Shown here piece after piece: positions 46,817 through 58,256 of a stretch of DNA of 64,000 nt. The DNA is taken from assembly GCA_038049695.1 (NCBI GenBank), contig CP142460.1:24806501-24870500 (forward strand). The letters are read 5' to 3'. The number at the start of each line of letters is the position of its first letter. The stretch's first letter is position 1. Under the pieces are notes generated by a model. The model was not told the origin of the DNA. It did no database searches and was given only the letters and a program-made list of their open reading frames with translations. The position numbers and the translations under genes are program-made. The DNA is from Cinnamomum chago. Lineage: Eukaryota; Streptophyta; Magnoliopsida; Laurales; Lauraceae.

Positions 46817-46840
46817 TTATATAATAAAAAACAGCACTAG
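46817..46840 (+). mobile_element. 24 bp Helitron-like unit made of the two ends
   Basis: It starts TTATATAATAAAAAAC and ends AGCACTAG, so it consists of just the shared 5' start and the shared 3' end. It sits between units X and Y without a gap. Confidence 0.5.
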
Positions 46841-46853
46841 TTATATAATAAAA

Positions 46854-47261
46854 GACGAGTCCGGATCCTCTGTGACAAGCATGATACGCTCACCGTGAGT
46901 GGGGGGAATCATGTGAGGCCACGTCTCAATATTTTTCCACGCTAGCAGCCACTAATCCTACGGCAACGTGATTCTTGGAATGAAGTTCTAATATAATAAT
47001 CAAATGGTATAGGCGGCTTTTCATAAATATTTAAAACCGAAACCCAAAAACCATATCACGCCCCAGAAATTCACTCCCGGCAAAAAAAAAAAAAACTCTC
47101 CCATCTCATCTAAGCAACCAACGGAGGAAGGAAGAAGAAGGAGGAGTACATGATCTCCATCTATCTCTCGTCACGGTCTCTCCTCTTCATGTGAGAAAAT
47201 CTCGTTAGAACACCCTGCTAAGGCCAAGATCCAGAGATTCCAGGTATCCTTCTCTCCCTCT
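46854..47261 (+). repeat. Left terminal inverted repeat of the MULE (408 bp)
   Basis: Aligns in reverse with 55365-55784. It includes TCATGTGAGAAAATCTCG, and GATCCAGAGATTCCAGGTAT near its inner end. CCAG followed by GTATCC there resembles a splice donor in both repeats. Confidence 0.88.
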
Positions 47262-47402
47262 ATTCTCCAATCATGTCTTGATTTCAATCCAAATCAGCAT
47301 TGGCGTTGAATTGAATTGAATCTACCATGGCCAAAGGATAAGTAGGAGAAACTACATAGGAGAGACTTCCCTGCCACAGATGCTGAGGAACGGAATAATT
47401 CT

Positions 47403-47510
47403 CTTCAATCTGAGCAAAACCCATGAATCTTTCTTCAATTTGAGCAAAACGCAGAATTTTTTTTTCAATCTGAGCAAAACCCACAAATCTTTCTCCAATC
47501 TGAAATCCTC
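47403..47510 (+). repeat. About 28 bp tandem repeat inside the MULE
   Basis: TTCAATCTGAGCAAAACCCA and a following AATCTTTC recur three to four times. On the minus strand the frame 47586-47284 gives a repeated FAQIEE/K motif of nine to ten residues. I see no known protein. Confidence 0.6.
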
Positions 47511-47974
47511 CCTTAGAGAGAGAGGTGAAAATCCCCATCATGGGTACTACTTCTCTTTCCATCCTAGGCCCATCAAAACCAACCAAAGCCCCGGAAGAAG
47601 AAGATTCGCAAAACCCCTCCAGACAGTGGCGGACTCACATGCTGGGGGCTGGGGGCTGAAGCCCCCACCTAATTGGAAAAAAGCCCATAAGGGCCCTATG
47701 GGCCCTTAAGCCCAGCCCCCAACTAGAAATGGCCCAAGTCCCCAGTACTCCCCACGATCCTTATTTCCCTTACCACTTTAACCTAAAAACAGTAAACCCC
47801 TTTCTCTTTCTCTGTTTCTCATCTCTTTCCCTCCCCCTCTCAAAAATCCCCATCTCACTATCTCAGGACTCAGGCTACTGGGCCCTGGCTGCTTGGCTGG
47901 TGGCTGCCGGCATCCGGCCCATCCCTCAATCCAACAGGCTGCACTACTGCAGGCCAGCCCCACCCACCAGGTAC

Positions 47975-47978
<4 letters not shown>

Positions 47979-48045
<67 letters not shown>
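47979..48045. repeat. (CT)n microsatellite in the hAT element
   Basis: About 33 CT units. The long open frames over it (for instance minus-strand Arg-Glu runs) are only an effect of the repeat. Confidence 0.95.
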
Positions 48046-48048
<3 letters not shown>

Positions 48049-48258
48049 TTGTAAAAGAAGACAATGCTTGTTTTTCCTTGGAGCATGTTAGAGTAGATTC
48101 AGACATACAGTACCCTCATACCCAATCGGGCCAATCCCAATGCCAATGCAAGGGACATTCTTTAGGGCTAGTGGAATCAAATGTTGACATGTTCTGTCTC
48201 CTTGACCCAAACGGCCAACAGGCATGCCATATAATATTGCCATTGGAACTCTTCAATG

Positions 48259-48259
48259 T

Positions 48260-48290
<31 letters not shown>

Positions 48291-48291
48291 G
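48259..48291. repeat. (GA)n microsatellite in the hAT element
   Basis: About 16 GA units with one GGGA interruption. Confidence 0.9.
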
Positions 48292-48905
48292 GTTGATTGC
48301 AACTAGGTTTTCTTGCAAAGTCTAGTCTGACTGTCTGAGACTTGGCATTTGGCAAGGTATTGGACTATACAAAAAGTCAAGTCTTAATATGAAGAAGAGG
48401 AAAACAGAATATTAATTTTTAAAAATTATATTGATTTTGATTAGAAATCGACTGAGTCCATTTGAGATTTCTGTCAAGTTTAGCTTTTTTGATGATTCAA
48501 GTAACTTGGACGAATTTACTGATTCCAACTGAGCTTTAGAATTATGATGCAGGATTTGGGCAGTTTGGGCCTCAGCCAAACTAGGCCCAAGGACAACCTA
48601 AGCATGACCCAGTTTACAAAGCTGTGATTCTTTTCATCCCATCTTTGAACTGAATTATAAGAATCTCTCTGGATGATGATGAATTGATGATGACGATGAG
48701 AGAGAGAGAGAGTGTGTGTTTTATAGCTTTAGTGGGTCCGAGCTAGATGGGTACAATGGGAAAGATAGGTCTAACTTTAAAATGAAACAGTAGGGAGGAT
48801 AGGAGGAAGGTCATGAGTCCCATGTAGAGGGTATTTTGGGTCCATTAAATTTGAAAAATTAAGGCCTGGGCTCACTTTGTTAATAAATCAGGCCAAGTTT
48901 TTTAC

Positions 48906-49229
48906 TTGCCCAAAAATAAAAAGTTCTTGGAAGTGAAAGGAATGAGCGGGCTTGCACAGAAGATGATTGAAACAAAAAAGGACATTGTATATCCTTTGGT
49001 TTATTTGCTTTTGAAATTGGCGTTGACCCTGTTAATTGCCACCGCTACCGTTGAAATGGTATTTTCTGCTATGAAAATTGTGAAGAATCGGCTACGCAAT
49101 CGAATGGAAGATGAGTGGATGAATGATTGTTTGCTTGTCTATATTGAAAAAGATATATTTAATAGTATTGACGATGAGACAATCATGCAAAGGTTTCAAA
49201 ACATGAAGAATCGTCAAGGGCAATTGTAA
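48906..49229 (+). pseudogene. C-terminal dimerisation domain of a hAT transposase
   Basis: This 107-codon frame holds PLVYLLLKLALTLLIATATVE, then VFSAMKIVKNRLRNRM, DEWMNDCLLVYIEKDIF and DDETIMQRF. That is the C-terminal hAT dimerisation region of the plant group with a TTF-type zinc finger. Family proteins have several hundred residues; the zinc finger and the RNase H-fold catalytic core are absent. The element can therefore move only with help from another copy. The chosen Met is simply the first in frame. Certain as to family. Confidence 0.9.
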
Positions 49230-49482
49230 AAGCTTTGTTTGAGGGTTTTTTGGTTTTTTTTTTGCTAAAGAAAATCTTTTGTAATTAGGTGATCAACTGA
49301 TCATGAATTTTGATGATAGAATGTTAGTTGATCATGTAATTCGATATTTTGTAAATGCAAGACATTTTCTCTTTTGCAAAAGTTAATGTCAAGAAATACC
49401 AACAAAATATCAATTGGCTTTTTCAAGTGACTATCTTAAGCCCCCACCAAGTCAAAATCCTGGGTCCGCCACTGCCTCCAGA

Positions 49483-51400
49483 TAGCAAAATCAACTGATG
49501 TCAACTATCCTCTGTAGATGGAGTTTATAATATACAGCCTCTTAAGTTGGTATTTGTGATTATTTGTATTATATTTCTATAATTTTTCTTTTTATTGATT
49601 TGATGATCCTCACAGCCACAGGTAATGGAAAGCTGGGAACATGCAATGAAAGGTGATGCACCAATTATTGTCAAGTATTTAGGCGGGTGCATTTAATGGA
49701 GCATAGATGGAGATTTTATGTTGACAGGAATGGACCTTGAGTGAAGGAAATATATTTGTTAAATTTACGTATAGACTTGCAGGTTGTGGTGCTGAATGCT
49801 CAAGACAGCTGACCTCAAATGTAGCGGACAAAGAATTTGATGTGTTGAAAAATAACAAATACAATATTAGGTCTTTATACTTTTGAATTTTTTTCAAATT
49901 GGAAATATTACAATAGCATCTCTTTCTTTGATTAGTATGACAATTGTTGTGTTTTGAAGGCTTTTCCGTCAAAGGAACACAATGTTATTCAGTAGCTGCT
50001 CTCCATCCCTATTTTAACTATTGTTCATGGGCTCATTATCACTCAGGAGCCATGATCAAACAGCTGTGGTTATGATTTATAATTTTCTTTGGCATCATTC
50101 CAGCTCGTTAATGCCTTTACACTCATCACGTGGGCCCTTTTTTCTCTCTTTATCTCAAAAAAAAGAAAAAAAAGAAAATGAGGTAACACTCAGCAATCAA
50201 ATGTCATTCAGTAGCACACTAGCACTATACAAACATTCAGTCCTTACATTCTGGCATTCAGTTGTGCCAAGCAGATGCTGAGGAAAAAAATCTAACGACT
50301 ATAAAGAGAAAATTGAAATGGTCTCGCTTTATACAGGAAATGAAACTTGGTTTGGGTTCCTGCAAACTGATTGTGTATTGCTTATTGTCCGCAGAAAATG
50401 ACATATCCATTACAACCGAACCCAACCATTTGCTAATTGTTTAGATTCACCAATTGAATCAACAATATTTTACAGATACCAATTGAACATACACCAGCTG
50501 AATACATTGTGATCAACAACAGATTCTGGTAAACTAATGAGGGAAGATACCTTGTAGTTTTTTTTTTTTTTTTTCCCTTACTCTTGGCACCTATTACAGT
50601 GGAGAATTGTCAGAGGTACAAACAATTGGAGTAATGAAAACACCTTTGTTATCCACAAGCATTTCAGTAAGCTACTTCACCCCAAACCACACTTGATTCA
50701 AAACAGCCTTTAAATTTTCTTTACATATACCTCAATTTTCTAAAGACACGCTTTTGATCAAGTTCATCTTGTTAAATCAGGTTGTTGCTAAACCAGAGTA
50801 GCAGGCACCTCATGTTTTAGATCAGAAATCTAAAACATTTAAACCAATTCTAATGACAGAGAACATTCCATGCCATAATCATATAAAAATCACATAGAAA
50901 ATAAGCTATTTTTAAAGATTCATAAACTTAAACAACTGGCCTTGTAGAATTTCATCCACACAATCATATCAAACAAAAAGGAAATTACCATTAAGCGTCA
51001 TTTAACTTCTATCAATTGAAATAAAGGATAATTACAATATTGTCTTCTAAATACTTTGGTAACACACTAATTACATTAATTCTGAAATTTTCTAAGATAG
51101 TTATACCTCTGTATGATCCTTATTATTTCCATTCACATTTAAAAAAAAAAATTGTGCTGCACTCTAGAGATTAAAATAATAATGAAAGTATTGTATGAAA
51201 AAATAATTTCTTCTTATGCATCTGCCACAAAACTCCATACGAATGACCAAAAAATATTTCACAAGGAGCTCGTATAGACATCAAAATGTAACCCAAAAAG
51301 GCCAACTATGAACACAAGCATTTGACATATTTGACCTGCAAGACCAAAATAAGGAGCATAAAGTAAGTACATTCACTATAATCTATCAACTTTAATAGTA
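49483..51400. other. MULE interior without a visible gene
   Basis: AT-rich, with a T run at 50559-50574. No ORF with a recognisable domain. It lies 3' of the transposase gene. Confidence 0.5.
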
Positions 51401-51429
51401 AAGAGGAATTTAATCTTACAATGCAACTC

Positions 51430-51565
51430 ATCTGCTGGTTCAATTCTCCTGTAGATTGCTCGCGGATGTTATCATTAATACAATTGTTAGATCGGATTGT
51501 TGAGACATCATGTGAGAAAATGAGATTCATTGCAATTGGTCTATACAGAGTACCATATGATCCCT
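51430..51565 (-). pseudogene. Possible last exon of the MULE transposase gene
   Basis: On the minus strand, after ATGCAG (acceptor-like), a frame reads GSYGTLYRPIAMNLIFSHD and ends in STGELNQQMSCIVRLN. A further small exon-like piece lies at about 51664-51733 (GTYNIGMTQMQYSATHLL), between TTACAG and a GTATG donor. The gene order and the reading sense agree with a spliced 3' end of the transposase. This is inference without a family match that I can recall. Confidence 0.4.
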
Positions 51566-51796
51566 GCATACGATAAGCAATACACATTGCTTACTCAACA
51601 TTGCTCTAAATTAAATATGCATGAATTCACAATAGCACCAATATAATCACAAACATACATATGGCAACCAATTAAGTAGATGGGTGGCAGAATATTGCAT
51701 TTGAGTCATCCCAATGTTGTATGTTCCCTGTAAGAAACATAGCACACAACAAGCCATAAGTGCACATATGAAACAATAAAGAAGCAAATAAATTAA

Positions 51797-54125
51797 TTAA
51801 CCGATTGATAGACATACATGTGGAGTAGGACATGCGTTAGGTGGAATGATGCTTGTTAGCTGCTGGGATTCATGCTTCCTTCGCCTTTTCTTTGATCCTT
51901 TTTCAAGACAGCTTTTAACTCTACGCCTACCACGACAATTATCTTGCTTTTTTTTTATTTCACATACAACATTTCTTTCTTCACCGGTGTTGTCAATTGT
52001 CTTGACTTCCTCAGCTCCTCTTGCAGCCCCAACCGTGAAGAGTTCAACATCTACTGAGCCGTCAATTGTGGTCTCACTGACTGATACTGTCTCTATGTCA
52101 TGTAACAATGAATCTGATCCTTTAAATGCACATAAAACTCTCTCTTCACTTTCTGCAGCCTTTCATGCTATCTTAATAAAATTAGAACGAAGAACATTGT
52201 AACGATGTGACATGTTTGCCTTACGATCACCTGATGTGCATCCAATTGGCTTACTGGATGAATGTGAAGCCGCTTCTCGTGTCCACCTCTTTAAGATATA
52301 TTTTGTTGGGATGCGTTGGATGACATCAATTGTTGCCATCAATGCATGACCACATAAAACTCCTACAAACTCATATCTTTTACAACTGCATGCAATGGAG
52401 TCATCCAATGTGTCAAATGTAATGGTGTGCTTCCGACCATTCCTATTGAAGACACAATATTTTCTCACAGTCCCCACATTATTGCTTTCTTGAACTTGCC
52501 AACTTAGACCGTTGAGGTATTCTGCTTCAAACATTTTGTAAATGGTTGGTGTATGTACTTGTGTTGCATGCTTCAAAATTGGAACATCAATCATTAATGT
52601 TGGCAAGGTTTGTGTCATTCTAAAATTGGCTTCCAACTCTGCATACCTCCTCTCATCCAACAACCTTTCAAAATGACCAAAAAAGTCAATAATATTTCTT
52701 CTAGAATCTAAGTAATTCTTTAATTCTTTATTCATGCTTTCACTGCGTTGTGTGCTTTTCATATCTGCACAAAATGTATTTCTTCCATACACTAAGGCCC
52801 ACTTTTCTCTATCATCAAATAATCTTGTCAACCAACTATTATTGCGAAGATCATACTTTTCTAGCATACTATCCCATGCTATAAGAAAGTCCTCTTCATC
52901 ATCGTAATCATATACACAGTTGCTGAAATCATTGAGAAAAGATCTTGACCCACAAATAACATGTCTAAGATGCTTTAGTGCATTGTGAAACATATGCCAC
53001 ACACAAATGCGATGAATAGTTCCTGGTAATGCTTCCTTAATTGCTGTTGACATTGCCTTATCTTGATCTGTGAGGATAGTCTATGGCCTTTTTCCTGACA
53101 TTGCATCACAAAAGGTCTCAAATAACCATACAAAAGAATCGATTGTCTCATCATAAAGAAGCGCAGCTCCAAAAAATATAGTTTTCTTATGATGATTAAC
53201 ACCAATAAATGGTGCAAAAGGTCGGCCATAAGCATTTGTTTTATAAGTAGTATCAAAGCAAACAACATCTCCAAAACGCTCATAGTCTATCAACATTCTT
53301 CCATCAGCCCAAAAAATATTAGTGATAAAATCATTAGCATCAAGTTGCATAGAGTAAAAAAATGTCGGATCTTCAACCTGCTTCTTTCTAAAATATCCTA
53401 AAAGGCCTCCAGCATCAAATGATTCCATGTTTTTCATTCTCTTTGTTCGTAAATAATTCTTGTAATCAACCGGAAGGAATCCAACATTTTCTCTACCTCC
53501 TGCTTGTTTACTCATTAAGTCATATCCCAGATTTATCACAATCCTCGGCTACTGTAGCTTGAGCAATTGCAATTTTCCTTTGTGATCTTAACATGTGCGC
53601 TTTATCTGGAGATGCAAGAGGATGATTGTGATTGTCATTAAAGTCTGAAATACAATATTTACCATTCATCCCCAAAATAACTCTCATGTAACTTGTACAT
53701 CCAGTTCTTGTTTCATCACGGCGGTACTATACATATGCATCTCGCTTATCATGTCTAAGTTGCCCTTCCTTAGAACATACAAGTATCCTTTTTTTTATCA
53801 TACCACTTTTTTCCTTAGTAGCGTGATGCTTTCGAATGCTGAAACCCCTTAGTCTCCCAAATCGATTATAGAAGTTATAAACATCTTCCATTGTTTCAAA
53901 CTCCATGCCGACCTTTATGTTGGGGGATGCTTCCTCTTTACATTCTTTTGCCTTCGAACCAAAGGCTGTCTCCAATTGCTCAGATTGATTTTCTATAACT
54001 GCAGTATGTTTCTTTATAATATGATTTGATGGATCTGGGTTGAAGTTAAATTGCTCTCGAACACAAGGCATAATATTAACATCTTCATACTGCTCACATG
54101 TGTAAAGCTCTTTGCTCTCCATCAA
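51797..54125 (-). pseudogene. FAR1-type MULE transposase, broken
   Basis: The minus strand encodes in order: an N-terminal acidic part and the FAR1 DNA-binding domain (GMEFETMEDVYNFYNRFGR; 54125-53727), then after TAG the domain end with NDNHNHPLASPDK; a frameshift near 53530; the DDE core (53539-53081) with VVCFDTTYKTNAYGRPFAPF; a TAG at 53081-53083 just before TILTDQD; then 53053-52163 with ICVWHMFHN and the SWIM zinc finger CSCKRYEFVGVLCGH; a TGA at 52163; and a basic tail (KKRRRKHE; 52108-51797). It would cut and paste the MULE. All domains are there, but at least three stops and one frameshift are seen. Confidence 0.92.
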
Positions 54126-54323
54126 CCTTTAATAAGGAAAATGTATTTAAATTAATATTAAAAAGTATTGAAAAATTATAACATACCACACATTGCCTTA
54201 AAAAAGATGCATACTTATCTTTCATGCTTATAAAAGACTAGGTCTCGTCTACTTAGGTTGCAATAACATCTTATGGCATCCTCTACTATTGTCTGAATCA
54301 TGATATACTAAGATTTTCATCTA

Positions 54324-54450
54324 GTCAGTGGCAGAGGGAGGGGGGGTCGTGCCCCTCCTCAATTGAGATGGGCGTTTAGCAAGTTATATCAAAGATTGGA
54401 TACATGGGAAAGGACACCACCACCCCCCAATTGGGACGAGAGTGGCCCGA
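54324..54450 (+). mobile_element. hAT-like end fragment inside the MULE
   Basis: CAGTGGCAGAGGGAGG and the following GGGGTCGTGCCCCTCC resemble hAT ends of the CAGTGGCGGA type. No partner end was found. Weak. Confidence 0.25.
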
Positions 54451-55364
54451 GTGGATGGTAATTTCACTGACTATGAAGAGGGGGAAGAGGAGGCTTTCCT
54501 TATCCAAGTGACATGATTTTACATCTTGAAGACTTACTACACTTTATCCACCTTTAAGACTTAGTACATTGAATTTAATTCTAAAAACTAGGACTAGGAC
54601 AACCTACCAGTACCTCCACCATATGTCAAGTCCCTCATCTTATTTGAGAGAAACAATCTTTTTAATATTGTACAAAGAGAATTATTTAATGATCAACTAA
54701 ATCATTTTGCAGATACCTTCATCATATGACACTGATATAGTCATTAGTTTCAATTGAGTTTTTTTTAGTAAATGATGTTGAGCTGAATAATGACAGTAAA
54801 TATATTTCTAAAAAAAAAATTTATTTCCAAAAACCTTTAAATGTTTAAAATGAAGGTTAATGTTATTCACAAAAATACATTTTGAGGCCTAACTCAGAAG
54901 TAGGCGTTACCATCTACTTTAAGGCTTGGATTATAACATAATGTACATCTATACAGCTTGAAAAATGGTTAATTGAAAATAACCAAATGCCTTTTTCATT
55001 TTAAAGATTAACTACTTTCATCAATTTACCCAAAAATGGGAAAACCAAACATAAACCGCCAAGTTTTGGAACCCTAAACCAAATAAATCCCCAAATCTAG
55101 ACAAGGAGAAATAGCTCACTGAGCTTCTTACTTTCACTATGTAATCTCTTTCTTTTCATTTTCTTCTTTTGTATCTTTGATATATTTCTTTTATACAAAT
55201 GTTTTTCCCTATCTTCATCTTCATGTTCATCTTATTTAAAACCTTAGAAATCCAGATCAGGGTGGATGATGGTATGAATGTGCAAGACAGTTGCATATTA
55301 AAGAAACATTGGATGACAAGAAAAGACGGAGAAAGCAAGATGGGGATCTTTTGGCATTAGAAAC

Positions 55365-55784
55365 AGAGGGAGAGAAGGATACCTGGAATCTCTGGATCTT
55401 GGCCTTAGCAAGGTGTTCTGACGAGATTTTCTCACACGAAGAGGAGAGACCGTGACGGGAGATAGATGGAGATCATGTCCTCCTCCTTTCCTTCTTCCCC
55501 CCTCCGTTGGTTGCTTAAATAAGATGGGAGAGTTCTTTTTTTTTTTTTTTTTTTTTTGCCGGGAGTGAATTTCAGGGGCGCGATATGGTTTTTGGGTTTC
55601 AGTTTTAAATATTTATGACAAGCCCCCTATATCAATTGCTTATTATATTAGAACTCCATTCCAAGAATCACGTTGCCGTAGGATTAGTGGCTACTAGCGT
55701 GGAAAAGTATTGGGACGTGGCGTCACATGATTCCCCCCCTCACGGTGAGCGTATCATGCCTGTGATAGAGGATCGGGAATCGTC
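55365..55784 (-). repeat. Right terminal inverted repeat of the MULE (420 bp)
   Basis: Reverse counterpart of 46854-47261. It carries a longer T run (55536-55558) where the left repeat has a shorter A run, and other small differences. Confidence 0.88.
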
Positions 55785-56892
55785 TTTCCCTAGGAGAATG
55801 ACACGTGCGCATCCTAAAACTTTTTGCAACTCTGTATTTCAGAATTACCATTCTAATCTAATCTTATCATCTAAAATATCTCAATACAAATCTAATATAT
55901 TTTTTAAATAAGATACTTATTTCTTTTCTAAAACATAGCATACAATAATAATTTCTATTTAGTTACCTTCAATGGACCTCACGTATTATTAAACTAACAA
56001 AAAAAAAAAAGAATAAAGGTTCTTTGGTTATGATTTCAGTGATCAGTGAATATGAATGTATTAAATGTTTTTGCATATCAATTTGTGGGACCCTCATGTT
56101 AAATCTAAGTTGTAGAAATTTGAGGCACTTTCGTAGGCAATATTTTGCTACCTTTTTTCCTATTTTTTCTTTTAGTATTTGGTATGGTTTATCCATAGGG
56201 ACCAATGTGGAAGCCAGTTAATTTCAAAATCCACACTTAATATATAATCATTTATATTTACTAATTTAACCAAATAAGTTTTCTCTCATGAGTCTCCATC
56301 TTTGTCACGATTTTTTTATTATCATTTATATTTATTACTTTAACCAAATAAATCTATGAGTCCCATTATGAAATCCAGGTCTTCTTTATTTCTAAACTCA
56401 CAATTTACGGGGGCCACTCTTTTTTATGCCAACACACGAAGAGTTTTTTTATACCAGAGCGGGGCCCACTTTCATAGATTGTATTCTGCTACTTTTTTTC
56501 TCCTTATTTTTCTTTCAATATTCATTAAGATTAATCTATGAGGTCCATTATGAACATTTTTCTCCTTATTTTTCTTTGGATATTTGTTAGAATTAATTAA
56601 TCTGTGGAGCCCATTGTGGAAGCCAATTAATTCCAAAACTCACATTTAATTCTGAAATGACACTCAATTTATGGCTAAGCACAAATATAATCAAATCAAT
56701 GTCCTAAAATCTTTACTATGTACTTGATCTTTTCCTAAATATTTCTTGCTACCTAAAATTTTTCTAATGAGTTTCCATCTTTATTATGAGTTATATATTA
56801 ATACTCATTTATAATTTATTTAAATATTTAAAAATATTTCTAATTATAAATTTTAATGATTTTTTAATTATAACGCAGGCCTATTGCACTAG
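55785..56892 (+). repeat. 3' part of Helitron-like unit Y, direct repeat of unit X
   Basis: Matches 45790-46816 in the same orientation with substitutions and short indels, and ends in the same GCACTAG. Both hold repeated blocks around AATTAATCTGTGG-GCCCATTGTGGAAGCCA. Confidence 0.85.
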
Positions 56893-57840
56893 TATTGTTT
56901 GATGGGGCTACGTGTAAAGCATTTAAAACACCCTCTTCGTTCTTGTATGGTTTTACACGTGTTTTGAGCAATGTTGAGCTTTTCATTGCACTTGGACATA
57001 TATTGAGAAAAAAGAGCGGAACATTATAATGGAGCCCATTTACTTGAATTTGAGCCCTGCAAAATAAAGGTCATCAAATATATATGATATCAAGAATAAG
57101 AATTAATCCTACCGTTCAATTGACTTTTTCATAAAAAGATGTGATAAATATTATTTTATGTATAATTATTTTATTTTTTTATCAAATGATTAATCCAATA
57201 GTGAGACCGACTCGAATGGAGATCTCGGCAAGGAAGTTGGAATGTGGTATTGGCTTAATGGGTTCTTTAAGTTTTCTTATTTTATTCTTACTCCAAAGCA
57301 TTTGTAATTTCAATAAGGCGACAGAGATAGAAAATATTTTGGGGGTGGGGCAGTCTTTTGGGAATGGCCAGGAGACCATTATCGATTTTTTGGGTTTGTC
57401 CAAGTCACCCCTGGTGCTCATCACCTAGGTCCTAAGCCAATTATAAGGATCCCATCATCTCTAAGTGGGGCCAATGCCTTCCCCATGTCATAGTGGTGGG
57501 TGCCATCCATCTTGGTCTAGACAGAGAGCTGGCGCATTGGGATGTCTACCTCTACATACATGAGCATCAGTAGGACCCATGCCCCATGGTCCAGCCCACG
57601 AGTTTTGTCCTCTTGGACACGCCCAAACCCTGCTTTTGACGGTAGTTCCTTCACCCTCTTCGCCAACTGTGATGCACCTTGTGTTGCATATTTGAGCTAC
57701 CATTACATACATAGTTTATCTAAGACAATTTAAAAATTGACCTGGGACGGCAGCACGAACCTGCTGGAGACTTTAGGGTCCCCAAAAACTTAAAAATTGA
57801 ACAAAGTGGATTAGGCTTGAAACTCAATCCTCAAGGCCCA
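56893..57840. other. Unassigned DNA
   Basis: No gene recognised. The plus frame 57141-57428 is open on both strands and has no domain that I know. Confidence 0.4.
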
Positions 57841-58256
57841 TTCAACACATAAATCAACTATTTAGGCATATTGAAGGTCTCCCCATTGATTTCACAAAGC
57901 CTTTTGGTGGCATCTTTAGCCATTTGATTTACAGGCTATCTCGGATCTAGATCCAATGGAAATAACCCAATTGGCCCATTATTATCTTATGATGACGTAT
58001 TGGAAGGCTTCCCTTCGATTTTGGGTCATTTTGATTCTATTTCAAAACCTTTCATCTCTAGGGCAGCAGAAACTGATGTTGGCTATTTTGGGTCTAAGAT
58101 TTATGAAAATGAGCCATTTAGGCTATGTTAATCCTATTTTGACCTATTTAAAGACTCTCCTTCGATATCGGGCTGTTTTGATGTCATTTTAGGCCTTTTT
58201 GGTATCAGGCCCACAAAAAAGCAATTGAGCTTGTTAGGCCCAAAGCCACTTTGATT
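57840..58256 (+). repeat. Diverged tandem repeat, about 135 bp unit, three copies
   Basis: Phrases such as TATTGAAGGTCTCCCCATTG, TATTGGAAGGCTTCCCTTCG and TATTTAAAGACTCTCCTTCG occur near 57868, 57999 and 58143, each followed by a TTTTGAT- or GGGTCATTTTG-like stretch. The motif GGC-CATTTTGGCC appears again beyond the solo LTR (61065-61085), so the LTR entered this repeat region. Confidence 0.5.

Larger units (their letters stand above)
47624..49474 (+). mobile_element. Nested hAT element (1851 bp) with 8 bp target duplication
   Basis: CCTCCAGA occurs at 47616-47623 and again at 49475-49482, a perfect 8 bp target duplication as made by hAT transposases. Ends are CAGTGGCGGACTCA on the left and, on the minus strand, CAGTGGCGGACCCA on the right. 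Inside lie (CT)n and (GA)n runs and the C-terminal part of a hAT transposase, so it is a deletion derivative. Confidence 0.93.
46854..55784 (-). mobile_element. FAR1-type Mutator-like element (8.9 kb)
   Basis: Long terminal inverted repeats (46854-47261 and 55365-55784) face each other and enclose a FAR1-type transposase gene on the minus strand. The ends read GACGAGTCCGGATCC on the left and, on the minus strand, GACGATTCCCGATCC on the right. A hAT element (47624-49474) is nested inside. No clear target duplication, perhaps through loss at the edges. Confidence 0.85.
46841..56892 (+). mobile_element. Helitron-like unit Y (10 kb) carrying a MULE
   Basis: It starts TTATATAATAAAAGACGAG and ends GGCCTATTGCACTAG at 56892 followed by T, as unit X does. 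Its last 1.1 kb (55785-56892) matches unit X. Nearly all the rest is the MULE at 46854-55784, so the MULE probably inserted near the 5' end of a copy of X. A 9-11 bp target duplication of the MULE could not be found. Confidence 0.5.

Noticed and set aside
47778..48086. Open frame with long Arg-Glu runs, and the plus-strand Leu-Ser counterpart at 47729-48091
   Set aside because: Both are produced by the (CT)n microsatellite and have no domain outside it.
52163..54125. Host FAR1/FRS light-signalling gene
   Set aside because: It lies between long terminal inverted repeats of a MULE and is broken by stops and a frameshift, so it is the element's transposase.
57141..57428. 95-codon plus frame with a hydrophobic start
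   Set aside because: The reverse strand is open over the same place and no family is recognised; likely chance.
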